Assembly (NCBI RefSeq): GCF_029892045.1 | Contig: NZ_CP120367.1 | Coordinates: 124,001 to 188,000, forward strand | Source: Sinorhizobium numidicum | GTDB lineage: Bacteria; Pseudomonadota; Alphaproteobacteria; Rhizobiales; Rhizobiaceae | Direction of reading: 5' to 3' | DNA: 64,000 nt | In this document: positions 27,822-36,165 of the stretch, one piece after another | Layout: every line of letters begins with the position of its first letter | Numbering within the stretch: the stretch's first letter is position 1 | Made by a program: the position numbers and the translations under genes | The notes under the pieces: model-generated | The model's database searches: none | Told to the model about the DNA's origin: nothing | Seen by the model: the letters and a program-made list of their open reading frames with translations, nothing else

Positions 27822-27998
27822 ATGGTTTTATTAGATTCCGTCGGTCTCCTGATCAAACTCGAGCGCGAATGGAGAATGCTTGATCCGGAGCGAGTGAGAT
27901 CCCCGGCAAAGGCCGGTGGCGAGACCGCTGACTCAAGACAGCCGTCCAGGCGGTTGCGTGCCGACCGGGCGAATCGGTTTGCGGCGAACGATGCCTGA
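27822..27998 (+). CDS. Candidate small protein of unknown function (58 aa)
   Basis: A 58-residue open frame (starts MVLLDSVGLLIKLEREW, ends RANRFAANDA) with AGGG seven bases before the ATG. It is charged, has an amphipathic N-terminal part and no membrane helix. No family is recognised. Its support is its position 109 bases after the perfect operator palindrome and upstream of the GDP-mannose genes; it could instead be part of an untranslated leader. Confidence 0.35.
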   Translation: MVLLDSVGLLIKLEREWRMLDPERVRSPAKAGGETADSRQPSRRLRADRANRFAANDA

Positions 27999-28121
27999 GC
28001 GTGTTGCTCGGCTGCGGCCACGGCTTCGCTCGTCTGTAAAGAATTGAATTTACTGCGCTCTCCTCGACTGCTTCCGGCGATGGCACGTCGATGGCGGCGC
28101 GGATTTTTTTGCGAGAACCTC

Positions 28122-29558
28122 ATGAAATTCGGAACAAGCGGTCTTCGCGGGCTTGTCGTTGATCTCGAAGGACGGACGGCATCGCTCTATACGACGGCAT
28201 TCGTCCGGCACCTGTTGGGGGCGGGCGGCATCAGGGCGGGTGATCCGGTGCTCGTCGGCCATGATTTCCGCGCTTCAAGCCCGGGAATTGCCGCAACCTG
28301 CATCGGCGCCCTGAAGCGTGAAGGGTTAAGGCCACTTGCATGCGGTGCAGTAGCGACGCCGGCCTTGGCGCTCTACGGGCTGAACATTGGGGCAGCTTCG
28401 CTGATGGTTACGGGCTCGCACATCCCTGCAGACCGCAACGGCATCAAGTTCTACCGGTCCGATGGCGAGATCGGCAAACAGGACGAGATGCACATCACCG
28501 CGATTGCCGCGGAGTTGAACAAAGGAGAGGTCGACTGTTCTCCCGCAGATGCGCCGGACCACTCAACCGAAATCGAGGCGCTCTTCCTGAAGCGCAACAC
28601 GATCGTGCTTCCGCCGGGCGCCCTCAGCGGCCTCACCGTGGGACTCTACCAGCATTCGACGGTCGCCCGGGACCTATTGGGGAAGGTCCTGAAGACCTAC
28701 GGCGCCGAGGTCGTTGCGCTCGGTCGCTCCGACCGCTTCATCCCGGTGGACACCGAAGCTGTCTCGCCCGAGACCATAGGTCTTCTCAGATCCTGGGCGA
28801 GGGAGAACAAGCTCGACGCCATTGTCTCGGCCGACGGTGACGGTGACCGACCGCTTGTCGCTGACGAGACGGGCGCGCCGCTGCGTGGCGATCTGCTCGG
28901 GCTGATGACCGCCAGGTTTCTGGACGCGAAGGTCGTCGTTACACCGGTTACGTCGAATTCCGGGATCGAGAAGGCGGGGGATTTCCGGGTCGTCCGAACA
29001 AAGGTTGGTTCGCCCTTCGTGATCGCCGCCATACTCTCGGCGCTCGAGGGCAACGCTGATGCCGTGATGGGCTTCGAGGCAAATGGCGGCGTCCTCACTG
29101 GTTCCGAATTTCCTGTGGCGGCCGGCAGGCTTAGCCCCTTGCCGACCCGTGACAGCTTCCTGCCGGTGCTCGCGGCGCTCTCCAATGCCATCCAGGAGAA
29201 GCGGCCGCTTTCCGAGGTCGCTGCCGGCTATCGGTTGCCCTTCGCGGCGGCCGGCAGGCACGAGAACGTTCCGGGAGAGGCGAGCGCGGCACTAATGGCA
29301 CATCTGAGGACCTCTGACGGCAATCTCGGCGGGTTTCTCAAAGCGCGTTCTCCAGTCGCGGCCAAGAGCGAGATCGACGGACTGCGCATGACGCTGGCCG
29401 ATGGCCGGATCATGCACTTCCGGCCCTCGGGCAATGCGCCGGAGATGCGCTGCTACGTCGAAGCCGAAACGGAAGAGGCCGCCAACATCCTGCTCGATCA
29501 GGGGCTTGGACTGATCCGTGAGTGGGCGGGAAGCAAGAACGGTAGCCTATGCCTTTGA
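28122..29558 (+). CDS. Phosphomannomutase/phosphoglucomutase family protein (ManB-like)
   Basis: A 478-residue alpha-D-phosphohexomutase that most likely converts mannose-6-phosphate to mannose-1-phosphate for GDP-mannose. It begins MKFGTSGLRGLVVDLEG, as the family does; the phosphoserine loop is TGSHIP near residue 98 (usually TASHNP), the metal loop DGDGDRPL near residue 244, the sugar-binding loop GFEANGGVL, and the phosphate-binding C-terminal RPSGNAPEMR. The ATG at 28122 is chosen because it begins at the conserved start; the frame is open further upstream. The mannose-1-phosphate guanylyltransferase follows after 19 bases. Confidence 0.85.
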   Translation: MKFGTSGLRGLVVDLEGRTASLYTTAFVRHLLGAGGIRAGDPVLVGHDFRASSPGIAATCIGALKREGLRPLACGAVATPALALYGLNIGAASLMVTGSHIPADRNGIKFYRSDGEIGKQDEMHITAIAAELNKGEVDCSPADAPDHSTEIEALFLKRNTIVLPPGALSGLTVGLYQHSTVARDLLGKVLKTYGAEVVALGRSDRFIPVDTEAVSPETIGLLRSWARENKLDAIVSADGDGDRPLVADETGAPLRGDLLGLMTARFLDAKVVVTPVTSNSGIEKAGDFRVVRTKVGSPFVIAAILSALEGNADAVMGFEANGGVLTGSEFPVAAGRLSPLPTRDSFLPVLAALSNAIQEKRPLSEVAAGYRLPFAAAGRHENVPGEASAALMAHLRTSDGNLGGFLKARSPVAAKSEIDGLRMTLADGRIMHFRPSGNAPEMRCYVEAETEEAANILLDQGLGLIREWAGSKNGSLCL

Positions 29559-29577
29559 ACACACTGGAAATATTCGA

Positions 29578-31005
29578 ATGAGCAACAGGATAGTTCCGGT
29601 GATCATGGCAGGCGGCAAGGGGACACGTCTTTGGCCACTGTCGCGCGCAAGTGCTCCGAAGCAGTTCATCCAGTTCGTGGGCGACAGGACCCTTTTCCAG
29701 GCCACTCTTTCTCGCGTTTCGGACCCGGCGCTCTATGAAGCACCGGTCGTCATCACCAATGAGGATTTCCGTTTTCTCGTCGCCGAACAGGCTCGCGACA
29801 TCGGTATCGCGCTTTCCGCCATCCTCTTGGAACCCGTTGCGCGCAATACAGCGCCCGCCGTCGCCGCAGCTGCAACCCTGGTAAGCCGACGTTTCGGGAG
29901 CGACGCAGTCCTGCAGGTGCTGGCCTCCGACCACGACATCGTGGCCGATGCCGCCTATTTCGATTCGATCCGCGTGGCACAGCGGACGGCAGCCGGTGGC
30001 AAACTGGTGACCTTCGGCATCACCCCAACAGAACCGGCGACCGGATACGGCTATATAGAAATTGGCGCCGCGCTGCCGGGTGGAGCGCATGTCGTAAAGC
30101 AGTTTGTCGAAAAGCCTGCCCTCCCGGAGGCGCAAGGGATGGTGGAGACGGGCGGATTCGTCTGGAATTCCGGGATTTTCATGTTTTCCGCAGGCCAGGT
30201 ATTGAACGAAATCCACGGTTTAGCGCCGGCGGTCGGAACGGCAGCAAGAGAGGCGGTGGAAAAAGCCTCAAGCGACCTCGACTTCACGCGCCTCGATGCC
30301 GAGGCCTTCATGCTGTGCCCGGATATTTCTTTCGACTACGCGATCATGGAAAGGACATCCAATGCTGCCGTCGTGCCATCGTCCTTCACCTGGTCGGACC
30401 TGGGGAGCTGGGATGCGGTCTGGAAGCTTGGAGACCGCGATGACAACGGAAACGTCAGTTCCGGCAATGTAACGCTCATCAACACCAAGAACTCGCTTGT
30501 CATGACGCGCACCAACCACCTTGCCGTTCAGGGGCTGGAGGGTGTCGCCGTCATCGCCAGTGAAGACGCAGTCTATGTCGGCCGGCTCTGCGAAAGCCAG
30601 GATGTCGGTAAGCTCGTGAAGCAATTGGCGTCGGCCAAGACCACCGCCTGCCTGACGGAAAGCCATCCGACGTCCTACCGCCCTTGGGGCGGCTACACCT
30701 CAGTCCTCAATGGCGACCGTTTCCAGGTGAAGCGGCTGTTCGTGACGCCCGGCAAGAAGCTCTCGCTGCAGAAGCACCATCATCGCTCCGAGCATTGGAT
30801 CTGTGTCAAAGGGACGGCGGAAGTCACCGTTGGCAACGACCTCAAGATCGTTCGCGAAAACGAGTCCGTGTATATCCCGCAGGGCGAGATCCATCGTCTC
30901 GCCAATCCCGGCAAGATCATGCTCGAGATGATTGAGGTGCAAACGGGCTCCTACCTCGGGGAGGATGACATCATCCGCATCGTAGACGAATTTGGGCGGG
31001 CCTAA
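29578..31005 (+). CDS. manC: Mannose-1-phosphate guanylyltransferase/mannose-6-phosphate isomerase
   Basis: A 475-residue bifunctional enzyme (ManC/AlgA/CpsB type). The N-terminal pyrophosphorylase domain has VPVIMAGGKGTRLWPLSR near residue 6 and the EKP site in FVEKPALPEA; the C-terminal type-II phosphomannose isomerase cupin has QKHHHRSEHWICVKGTAEV and IPQGEIHRLANPG. It turns fructose-6-phosphate into mannose-6-phosphate and mannose-1-phosphate into GDP-mannose. The start at 29578 gives the usual N-terminus. With the preceding mutase it supplies GDP-mannose to the glycosyltransferases of this locus. Confidence 0.92.
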   Translation: MSNRIVPVIMAGGKGTRLWPLSRASAPKQFIQFVGDRTLFQATLSRVSDPALYEAPVVITNEDFRFLVAEQARDIGIALSAILLEPVARNTAPAVAAAATLVSRRFGSDAVLQVLASDHDIVADAAYFDSIRVAQRTAAGGKLVTFGITPTEPATGYGYIEIGAALPGGAHVVKQFVEKPALPEAQGMVETGGFVWNSGIFMFSAGQVLNEIHGLAPAVGTAAREAVEKASSDLDFTRLDAEAFMLCPDISFDYAIMERTSNAAVVPSSFTWSDLGSWDAVWKLGDRDDNGNVSSGNVTLINTKNSLVMTRTNHLAVQGLEGVAVIASEDAVYVGRLCESQDVGKLVKQLASAKTTACLTESHPTSYRPWGGYTSVLNGDRFQVKRLFVTPGKKLSLQKHHHRSEHWICVKGTAEVTVGNDLKIVRENESVYIPQGEIHRLANPGKIMLEMIEVQTGSYLGEDDIIRIVDEFGRA

Positions 31006-31138
31006 TGCATATCGCCCGAAAGTGTGCCGCGGTTTCGGGCAACGACATGCATGCAAACAAAGACTTAAAGCGCGTCGCCCGGCTCTTATCACAGTACACG
31101 ACAGTAACGTAATGGGTTTGTTGTATGCTTTTTTCGCC

Positions 31139-31246
31139 CTCATCCCTGTGCTCGTCACAGGGATCCAGCAGCGGCGCGGCGCGGAAGAGTTCTTTCAGCC
31201 AAGGGACTTGGACTGGCTGGATTCCTGTGACGAGCACAGGAATGAG
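31139..31246. repeat. RIME-like intergenic palindromic element
   Basis: Two arms of about 31 bases in inverted orientation (CTCATCCCTGTGCTCGTCAC... at 31139-31169 and ...GTGACGAGCACAGGAATGAG ending at 31246) with three mismatches, separated by about 46 bases. The arms match the well-known Rhizobium intergenic mosaic element type (CCTGTGACRAGCACAGGAAT). It lies in the 400-base gap between manC and the flippase, both of which end here. Besides this and the small palindrome at 31421 the gap shows nothing. Confidence 0.75.
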
Positions 31247-31405
31247 GATCGGAGGAGAAGCCCTGCCGTACGGGAACCGACGAGGCGCAGCAGCCTACTG
31301 GCGTGTACTGCGGGCTCCGATTGAATGCAACGTGCTTTAGATGTGAGCTGCATTTCGCTACTGCATGTCTCCCTAAATCGTCGCCGATTTAAGGAATTCA
31401 AAGGG

Positions 31406-32986
31406 CTACAGCGTCCTTGGCGCGTCTGACAAGACGCGCGGCGCTGCAGTGGGTTCCGTCACTTGGCTGAGCTCCGCCATCAAGGCACGGCCGCTGGGCC
31501 AGGCGATGACGCCATAGACGAGGCCGCCCACCACCACCCCGACCAGCAATTCCATCACAGGAAGCAGGCGGAAGCCGCCCGTCGTGTGGAGCAACACCCC
31601 GACCGTGGCGACCATCAGGCACGCGCCCAAGCCGGCCGGCAGGATCCTGCGCAGCAGCGGCCGCCAGCGGAACCCCGTGCCACGCTGCAGGGCATGGAGC
31701 GATGCAGCCGTGGTCAGCATCGCCGCCGCCACCTGCGCGATGGCGATGTCGAGCAGTTCCGGCCTGATCCAACCTGCGATTCCAAGGCAGGCAAGGCTCG
31801 CCGCAGTAAACAGCATGTTCAGGCGCGGCAACAGGGCGACGCGGCCGATGACGCTGAGCACAGGCTCGTTCAGCATCTGGACGACAGCAATGCCCCGCGC
31901 GGCGGCCAAAAGGACCAGAACCGGGGCGGCCGCGATCCACTGCTCGCCGAGCAGCACATGCACGAGCCTCTGCGAGACCACAGCGAGGCCCAGGAAGACC
32001 GGAAGTGCGGCGAAAGCCGTGGCAGCCAACATCAGCCCGGTGAGGCGGCCCAACTCCTCGAAGCCCCCTGCGTCGCCCTGCTGGCGCGAGAAATAGCTCC
32101 AGGCCAACATTCGCACCGGCTCGGAGATCAGCTCGGTCACCGCGCCCACCATGCGGCTGGCGATTCGATAGAGGCCAACCTCGGTCACGCCGATGAAGAA
32201 CACGATCAGGAACTCCGCTCCATAGCTCTGCGCGAATTGTATCAGCCGGGACATCAGCAGACGCGCTGAATAGGCCGAGGCCTCTCGGGCCACGCTCAGC
32301 CGGAATTCAAAGCGAGGCAGCCAGCGCGCAAAGCTCGTAGACATGATCAGAGCGACGAGCACGACGCAGCAGCGCCCCGCCGCCAGTGCGACGATGTCCC
32401 ACCCCAGCAGCAATCCTCCACCAGTCACGAGCAGGCCGCAGAGCTCGGATACCGCCTGATAGCAGGCAAGGTCACGCAACCGCCGTGCCCGCACCAGCAC
32501 ACCGCTCTGGCAGATGATGAACGTGCCGGGAACGATAGTGGCCATCAGCAAGAGCAGGGTGAGGAATGTGGCGCCTTCGGGTTCCAGCCAGACAAGCCAG
32601 ACGGCGAGCCCACAGAGGCCGATGAGGGTGAAGACGACGCCGCTCGCGAGTGCGCAATAGAGCATGGTCGCGGGCAACTCCCTGCCGCGCGGCGCAGCAA
32701 TAAGGTATTCGCTCCACCCCGCCTCAGCGACCTTGGATTGCAGCAGCACTATTGCGGAAATCATGGCGAAAACGCCGACCTGCGCAGGCGACAGGATGCG
32801 CGCGGCGATCAGCAGCGCGCCGATGCCGCAGAGCTGGCTGACCAAGCGGGCGCCGGATACCCAGAGCGCATCGCGTGAACTGGATGAGCGGCCTGCCGCC
32901 TGGCCCACCTTCGGCTCGGTTACGGTGTCTGACGACCTCATCGGCGGCGCATCCAAGGCACGCCGAGACCGGGGATAGCACGACAT
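31406..32986 (-). CDS. Polysaccharide flippase, Wzx/ExoT-like
   Basis: A 526-residue inner-membrane protein with about twelve to fourteen helices of the MATE/MVF flippase fold (GARLVSQLCGIGALLIAARI near residue 45; SYFSRQQGDAGGFEELGRLT in the middle). Such proteins move the lipid-linked repeat unit across the inner membrane. The first methionine at 32986 or the one at residue 16 (32941) could be the start. Its last ten codons run through the palindromic repeat at 31421, so the present stop was supplied by that element. It is the only flippase of the locus and faces the manC gene. Confidence 0.82.
   Translation of the reverse strand: MSCYPRSRRALDAPPMRSSDTVTEPKVGQAAGRSSSSRDALWVSGARLVSQLCGIGALLIAARILSPAQVGVFAMISAIVLLQSKVAEAGWSEYLIAAPRGRELPATMLYCALASGVVFTLIGLCGLAVWLVWLEPEGATFLTLLLLMATIVPGTFIICQSGVLVRARRLRDLACYQAVSELCGLLVTGGGLLLGWDIVALAAGRCCVVLVALIMSTSFARWLPRFEFRLSVAREASAYSARLLMSRLIQFAQSYGAEFLIVFFIGVTEVGLYRIASRMVGAVTELISEPVRMLAWSYFSRQQGDAGGFEELGRLTGLMLAATAFAALPVFLGLAVVSQRLVHVLLGEQWIAAAPVLVLLAAARGIAVVQMLNEPVLSVIGRVALLPRLNMLFTAASLACLGIAGWIRPELLDIAIAQVAAAMLTTAASLHALQRGTGFRWRPLLRRILPAGLGACLMVATVGVLLHTTGGFRLLPVMELLVGVVVGGLVYGVIAWPSGRALMAELSQVTEPTAAPRVLSDAPRTL
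31421..31438. repeat. Intergenic palindrome, family copy 3
   Basis: CGCGTCT / AGACGCG around a GACA loop, followed by CGGCGCTGCAG. Same family as 11128 and 27590. It overlaps the last codons of the flippase gene. Confidence 0.6.
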
Positions 32987-33177
32987 TCCTCAGTTACGTC
33001 TCTGCCGCCAAATAAAAAGCGCAACGGGCATCTCCAGCACTACAGCAAAGAACATCGGCAAGTCAGAAAGGGATTATTTTCTTTGAGGATCACTTTTGCA
33101 AAATCACTCTTTCCGAAGACGTTTCGATCCGAAACAAGACTAGATAATCAATCACTTGCGCTATATTCAGTGGGTTT

Positions 33178-33279
33178 CCTATCAGAATATTTTGTTAATG
33201 ATTATGACCTTGGTCACATACAGCCTCATCGCAGTGCAGCAAAGTCGCACTGGTATTAGCCGCGATGGGGAAGTGAAAG
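33178..33279 (+). promoter_or_regulatory. Second copy of the exoY-type leader/promoter
   Basis: A gap-free 102-base copy of the leader of the exoY-like gene (22469-22570, other strand), including the AT-rich start, the Crp/Fnr-type palindrome and 40 identical bases ending GCAGTGCAGCAAA. The sequence left of 33178 is unrelated, which fixes the duplication edge. It now drives the phosphodiesterase/nucleotidyltransferase operon. Confidence 0.8.
33204..33217. promoter_or_regulatory. Crp/Fnr-type operator, copy 2
   Basis: ATGACCTTGGTCAC, the reverse complement of the site at 22531-22544, at the same distance (62-63 bases) from the start codon that follows. Confidence 0.65.
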
Positions 33280-33381
33280 ATGGTGACCAGAGCACGACGC
33301 GAAAACAGCACGCGGGCAGGCGCTGAGCACGGGGCTGGCGCAGGCATTACGGCCCGTCTGGCCGGGGTGCATGACCGATGA
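33280..33381 (+). pseudogene. ExoY-like N-terminal relic acting as leader frame (33 aa)
   Basis: ATGGTGACCAGAGCACG encodes MVTRAR and continues for 33 residues; the exoY-like gene starts MVSRAR. After the first eight or so residues the match is lost. The stop (33379-33381) overlaps the ATG of the next gene (33378) as ATGA, so its translation could be coupled to that operon. It is probably the leftover 5' end of a duplicated exoY-like gene now used as a leader peptide. Confidence 0.55.
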
Positions 33382-34049
33382 TGATCCTTGCGCATCGTGG
33401 CTGGTGGCATGCGCCCCATGAGCGAAACACCCTGGCAGCCTTCGATAAGGCCTTTGCCGCCGGCCACGGCGTCGAGCTGGACGTTCGCGATCTAAGCGGC
33501 GCCCTCGTCACTTCGCACGATCCCCCCGCAACCGGAGCCCTGCCTTTCGAGCGCGTGCTCGAGTGCTATGCGGCGCATGGCGCGCCGGGCCGATTGGCCA
33601 TCAACATCAAGGCAGACGGTCTCTGCTCCGCGCTCGTGCCGCTGCTCGCACGCTACGGCGTCATGAACCGCGCCTTCGTCTTTGACGCGTCGGTCCCGGA
33701 TCTCAGGCCTTATCTCGAAACCGCCCTGCCGGTCTTCACCCGCTTCAGCGAGGTTGAGCGCCATCCGCCCTTCTATGAACGCTGCCAGGGCGTGTGGGTG
33801 GACTCCTTCACCGAGGCGCCCGCTTCGATCGAGCGCGCCATCGATGATCTTGCACGCGGCAAGTTTGTTGCGATGGTGTCGCCGGAATTGCACAAGCGTC
33901 CGCAGCAAGCGGCCTGGACCGAGTGGTCGGCCGCGCTTCGACGTGCCGCGATGGGCGGTCTGCCGCTTGAGCGACTGATGCTGTGCACCGACCTGCCGGA
34001 TTTAGCGCAGCAGCGCTTCGCCTGGATGCATCAGGAGGAAGTTCAATGA
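33378..34049 (+). CDS. Glycerophosphodiester phosphodiesterase-like protein
   Basis: A 223-residue TIM-barrel protein of the GDPD family without signal peptide. It has ILAHRGWWHAP near the N-terminus (catalytic His-Arg), the ERNTLAAFDKAFAAG segment, the metal-binding E-x-D in GVELDVRD, and LVTSHDPP (second catalytic His). GDPDs split glycerophosphodiesters into glycerol-3-phosphate and an alcohol. It is shorter than most and translationally coupled to both the leader frame and the HAD gene. In this operon it may release or process a phosphorylated building block; that is inference. Confidence 0.75.
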   Translation: MMILAHRGWWHAPHERNTLAAFDKAFAAGHGVELDVRDLSGALVTSHDPPATGALPFERVLECYAAHGAPGRLAINIKADGLCSALVPLLARYGVMNRAFVFDASVPDLRPYLETALPVFTRFSEVERHPPFYERCQGVWVDSFTEAPASIERAIDDLARGKFVAMVSPELHKRPQQAAWTEWSAALRRAAMGGLPLERLMLCTDLPDLAQQRFAWMHQEEVQ

Positions 34050-34675
34050 TCCGAGGTGTTTTCTTCGACATGGACGGCGTGCTGATCGATGCCAAGGAAT
34101 GGCATTACGAGGCACTGAACCGGGCGCTTGAGCTTTTCGGCATGCCGATCGACCATCAGGCGCACCTTGCCACCTTCGACGGCCTGCCGACCCGCCGCAA
34201 GCTGGAGATACTGTCGCGCTCCAATGGTCTGCCGCATGGCCTCAGCGAGCTGATCCATTCGCTGAAGCAGGACTACACGATGGAGCTGATCTACACGCGT
34301 TGCCGACCGGTCTTCGCGCATCAATACGCCCTCAGCCGTCTCAAGCATGAGGGCTACGAGATCGCAGTCTGCTCGAACTCGATCCGCGACACCGTCGAAT
34401 CCATGATGCGGCGCGCCGGGCTGATCGACTACATCGACCTGATCGTCTCGAACGAGGACGTCACCCGCTCCAAGCCGGATCCGGAGATGTACCTTACCAC
34501 GATGGAGCGCTTCGGCCTGCAGCCGAGGGAATGCATGATCCTGGAAGATAATGAATACGGCCTGAAGGCGGCGCGCGACAGCGGCGCGCATGTCCTGCAG
34601 GTCGGCTCGCCGGCCGATGTCGTGTACGCCAGGATCGTTTCCGAGATCAAGCTTGTATCGGAGGTGGCGGCATGA
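34046..34675 (+). CDS. HAD-family phosphatase
   Basis: A 209-residue haloacid-dehalogenase phosphatase with a helical cap. Motif I is VFFDMDGVLIDAKEWHYEAL (nucleophile Asp and acid Asp in DMDGV), motif II the serine in VCSNSIRDTV, motif III the lysine in TRSKPDPEMYL, motif IV LEDNEYGLKAARDSGA. It overlaps the previous gene by ATGA and the next by four bases. It resembles beta-phosphoglucomutase/phosphatase members, but the substrate is unknown; a small phosphorylated metabolite of the decoration pathway is likely. Confidence 0.85.
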   Translation: MIRGVFFDMDGVLIDAKEWHYEALNRALELFGMPIDHQAHLATFDGLPTRRKLEILSRSNGLPHGLSELIHSLKQDYTMELIYTRCRPVFAHQYALSRLKHEGYEIAVCSNSIRDTVESMMRRAGLIDYIDLIVSNEDVTRSKPDPEMYLTTMERFGLQPRECMILEDNEYGLKAARDSGAHVLQVGSPADVVYARIVSEIKLVSEVAA

Positions 34676-36165
34676 TCGTGCTATTCCCGGCCAACGGCCC
34701 GAGCTCTTACTTCAGCCCGGAAGACTACGCGTATCCGCGCCCGCTCATCGAAGTGGCGGGAAAGCCGATGATCCAATGGGCCATCGAGAACATGAAGTCG
34801 CTCGGCGCCGAGACACGCTTCCTGTTCGTCGTCGATCAGCAAGAGGCCGTCCGATATTCCTACGAGCGGATCTTCGACCTCAGTACGGGCGGTCGCTCGC
34901 AGATGTTGATGTTGAAGGGGCCGACCGCCGGAGCGCTCTGTACCTGTCTCATGGCGATCGACGTCATCGACCCGACCGAGCCGCTGGTGATCGCCAACAG
35001 CGATCAGATCATCGACATCCGTCTCTCTTCCGTGATTGCAGAGTTCGAGGCGGCCGGGGCGGATGCCGGCATCATCACGTTTGAGACGATCCATCCGCGC
35101 TGGTCCTATGCGACCCTTGGGGAAGACGGTCTGGTGAACCGCACCTCCGAGAAGGAGGTGATCAGCAACCAGGCGATCGCCGGATGCTACTATTTCCGCG
35201 AGGCGCAGCTGTTCTTCAAGGCGGCCGCCGCTGCGCTGCGGCACGGGGTCACCGTGGAAGGGCGCTACTATGTCAGCTCCTCGTTGAACGAGGTAATCCT
35301 CGATGGTGGCCGCGTCGTCTCGGCCACCATCAGCGCCGACCAGTACCACAGTTTTTACAACCCGAAGATGATCGAGAATTTCGAGGTGAATGGCGTGCAG
35401 CGTCTGTCCTCCACGCATGCCAGCCGGTCGGTGCAGCTGGTGGTGCCAGCGGCCGGACGGGGCAGCCGCTTCGCCAAAGTCGGCTTCCAGCATCCGAAGC
35501 CCTTCATCGACGTGCTTGGCCGGCCGATGATTCAACATGTGCTGGACAACGCCTTGCCGCCGGGTGGCCGCCCGACTGTACTGCTGCTCCGCGACCACCT
35601 GCACAGTCAGCCCGATGCGGTGGCTGAGCTTCGCTCGCGGGGCGTAGGCATCGTTCCGGTCAATCGGCTCACCGAGGGCACTGCCTGCACCGTCCTGCTA
35701 GCTCGCCAGCAAATCGACGAAGAGGGACCGCTGTTGATCGCCAACTCCGACCAGGTGGTGGACATGCGCATCGGGGACTTCATCGATGACTGCATCTCGC
35801 GAGGCCTGGACGGATCAATCCTCGTTTTCCGCGACCGCAAACGCGATCCGAAATGGTCGTTCGCAGAAACCGATGCGGAGGGCCTGGTGCTGCGGGTCGC
35901 CGAAAAGCAGCCGATCTCCGATCTCGCGACGGTAGGCATCTATTTCTTTCGCCGCGCGGGCGACTACATGAAGGCGGCACTCGACATGATGGTGCACAAC
36001 GACCGCACCAATGGCGAGTTCTACGTCTGCCCGACCTACAACTACGCCATCCGGAATGGGGCGCGTATCGGCGTATATGAGATCGACAAGAGCAGCATGC
36101 ATGGCCTGGGCACGCCAGAGGATCTAGCCGAGTACCTGCAGGGCCGCGAGCCAGCCTATGCCTGA
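34672..36165 (+). CDS. Tandem nucleotidyltransferase-fold protein
   Basis: A 497-residue fusion of two sugar-nucleotidyltransferase-like domains (about 1-240 and 250-497). Domain 2 has the canonical signature VPAAGRGSRFAKVGFQHPKP; domain 1 has FPANGPSSYFSPEDYAYPRP in the same place, lacking the GxGxR loop. Both keep LVIANSDQ/LLIANSDQ and EKEVISNQ/EKQPISDL, that is, the metal/sugar region. Domain 1 may therefore be inactive or regulatory, or bind another substrate. The protein would activate a phosphorylated sugar or small alcohol to an NDP form. It is coupled to the HAD gene and overlaps the next one. I know of no characterised protein with this layout. Confidence 0.75.
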   Translation: MIVLFPANGPSSYFSPEDYAYPRPLIEVAGKPMIQWAIENMKSLGAETRFLFVVDQQEAVRYSYERIFDLSTGGRSQMLMLKGPTAGALCTCLMAIDVIDPTEPLVIANSDQIIDIRLSSVIAEFEAAGADAGIITFETIHPRWSYATLGEDGLVNRTSEKEVISNQAIAGCYYFREAQLFFKAAAAALRHGVTVEGRYYVSSSLNEVILDGGRVVSATISADQYHSFYNPKMIENFEVNGVQRLSSTHASRSVQLVVPAAGRGSRFAKVGFQHPKPFIDVLGRPMIQHVLDNALPPGGRPTVLLLRDHLHSQPDAVAELRSRGVGIVPVNRLTEGTACTVLLARQQIDEEGPLLIANSDQVVDMRIGDFIDDCISRGLDGSILVFRDRKRDPKWSFAETDAEGLVLRVAEKQPISDLATVGIYFFRRAGDYMKAALDMMVHNDRTNGEFYVCPTYNYAIRNGARIGVYEIDKSSMHGLGTPEDLAEYLQGREPAYA

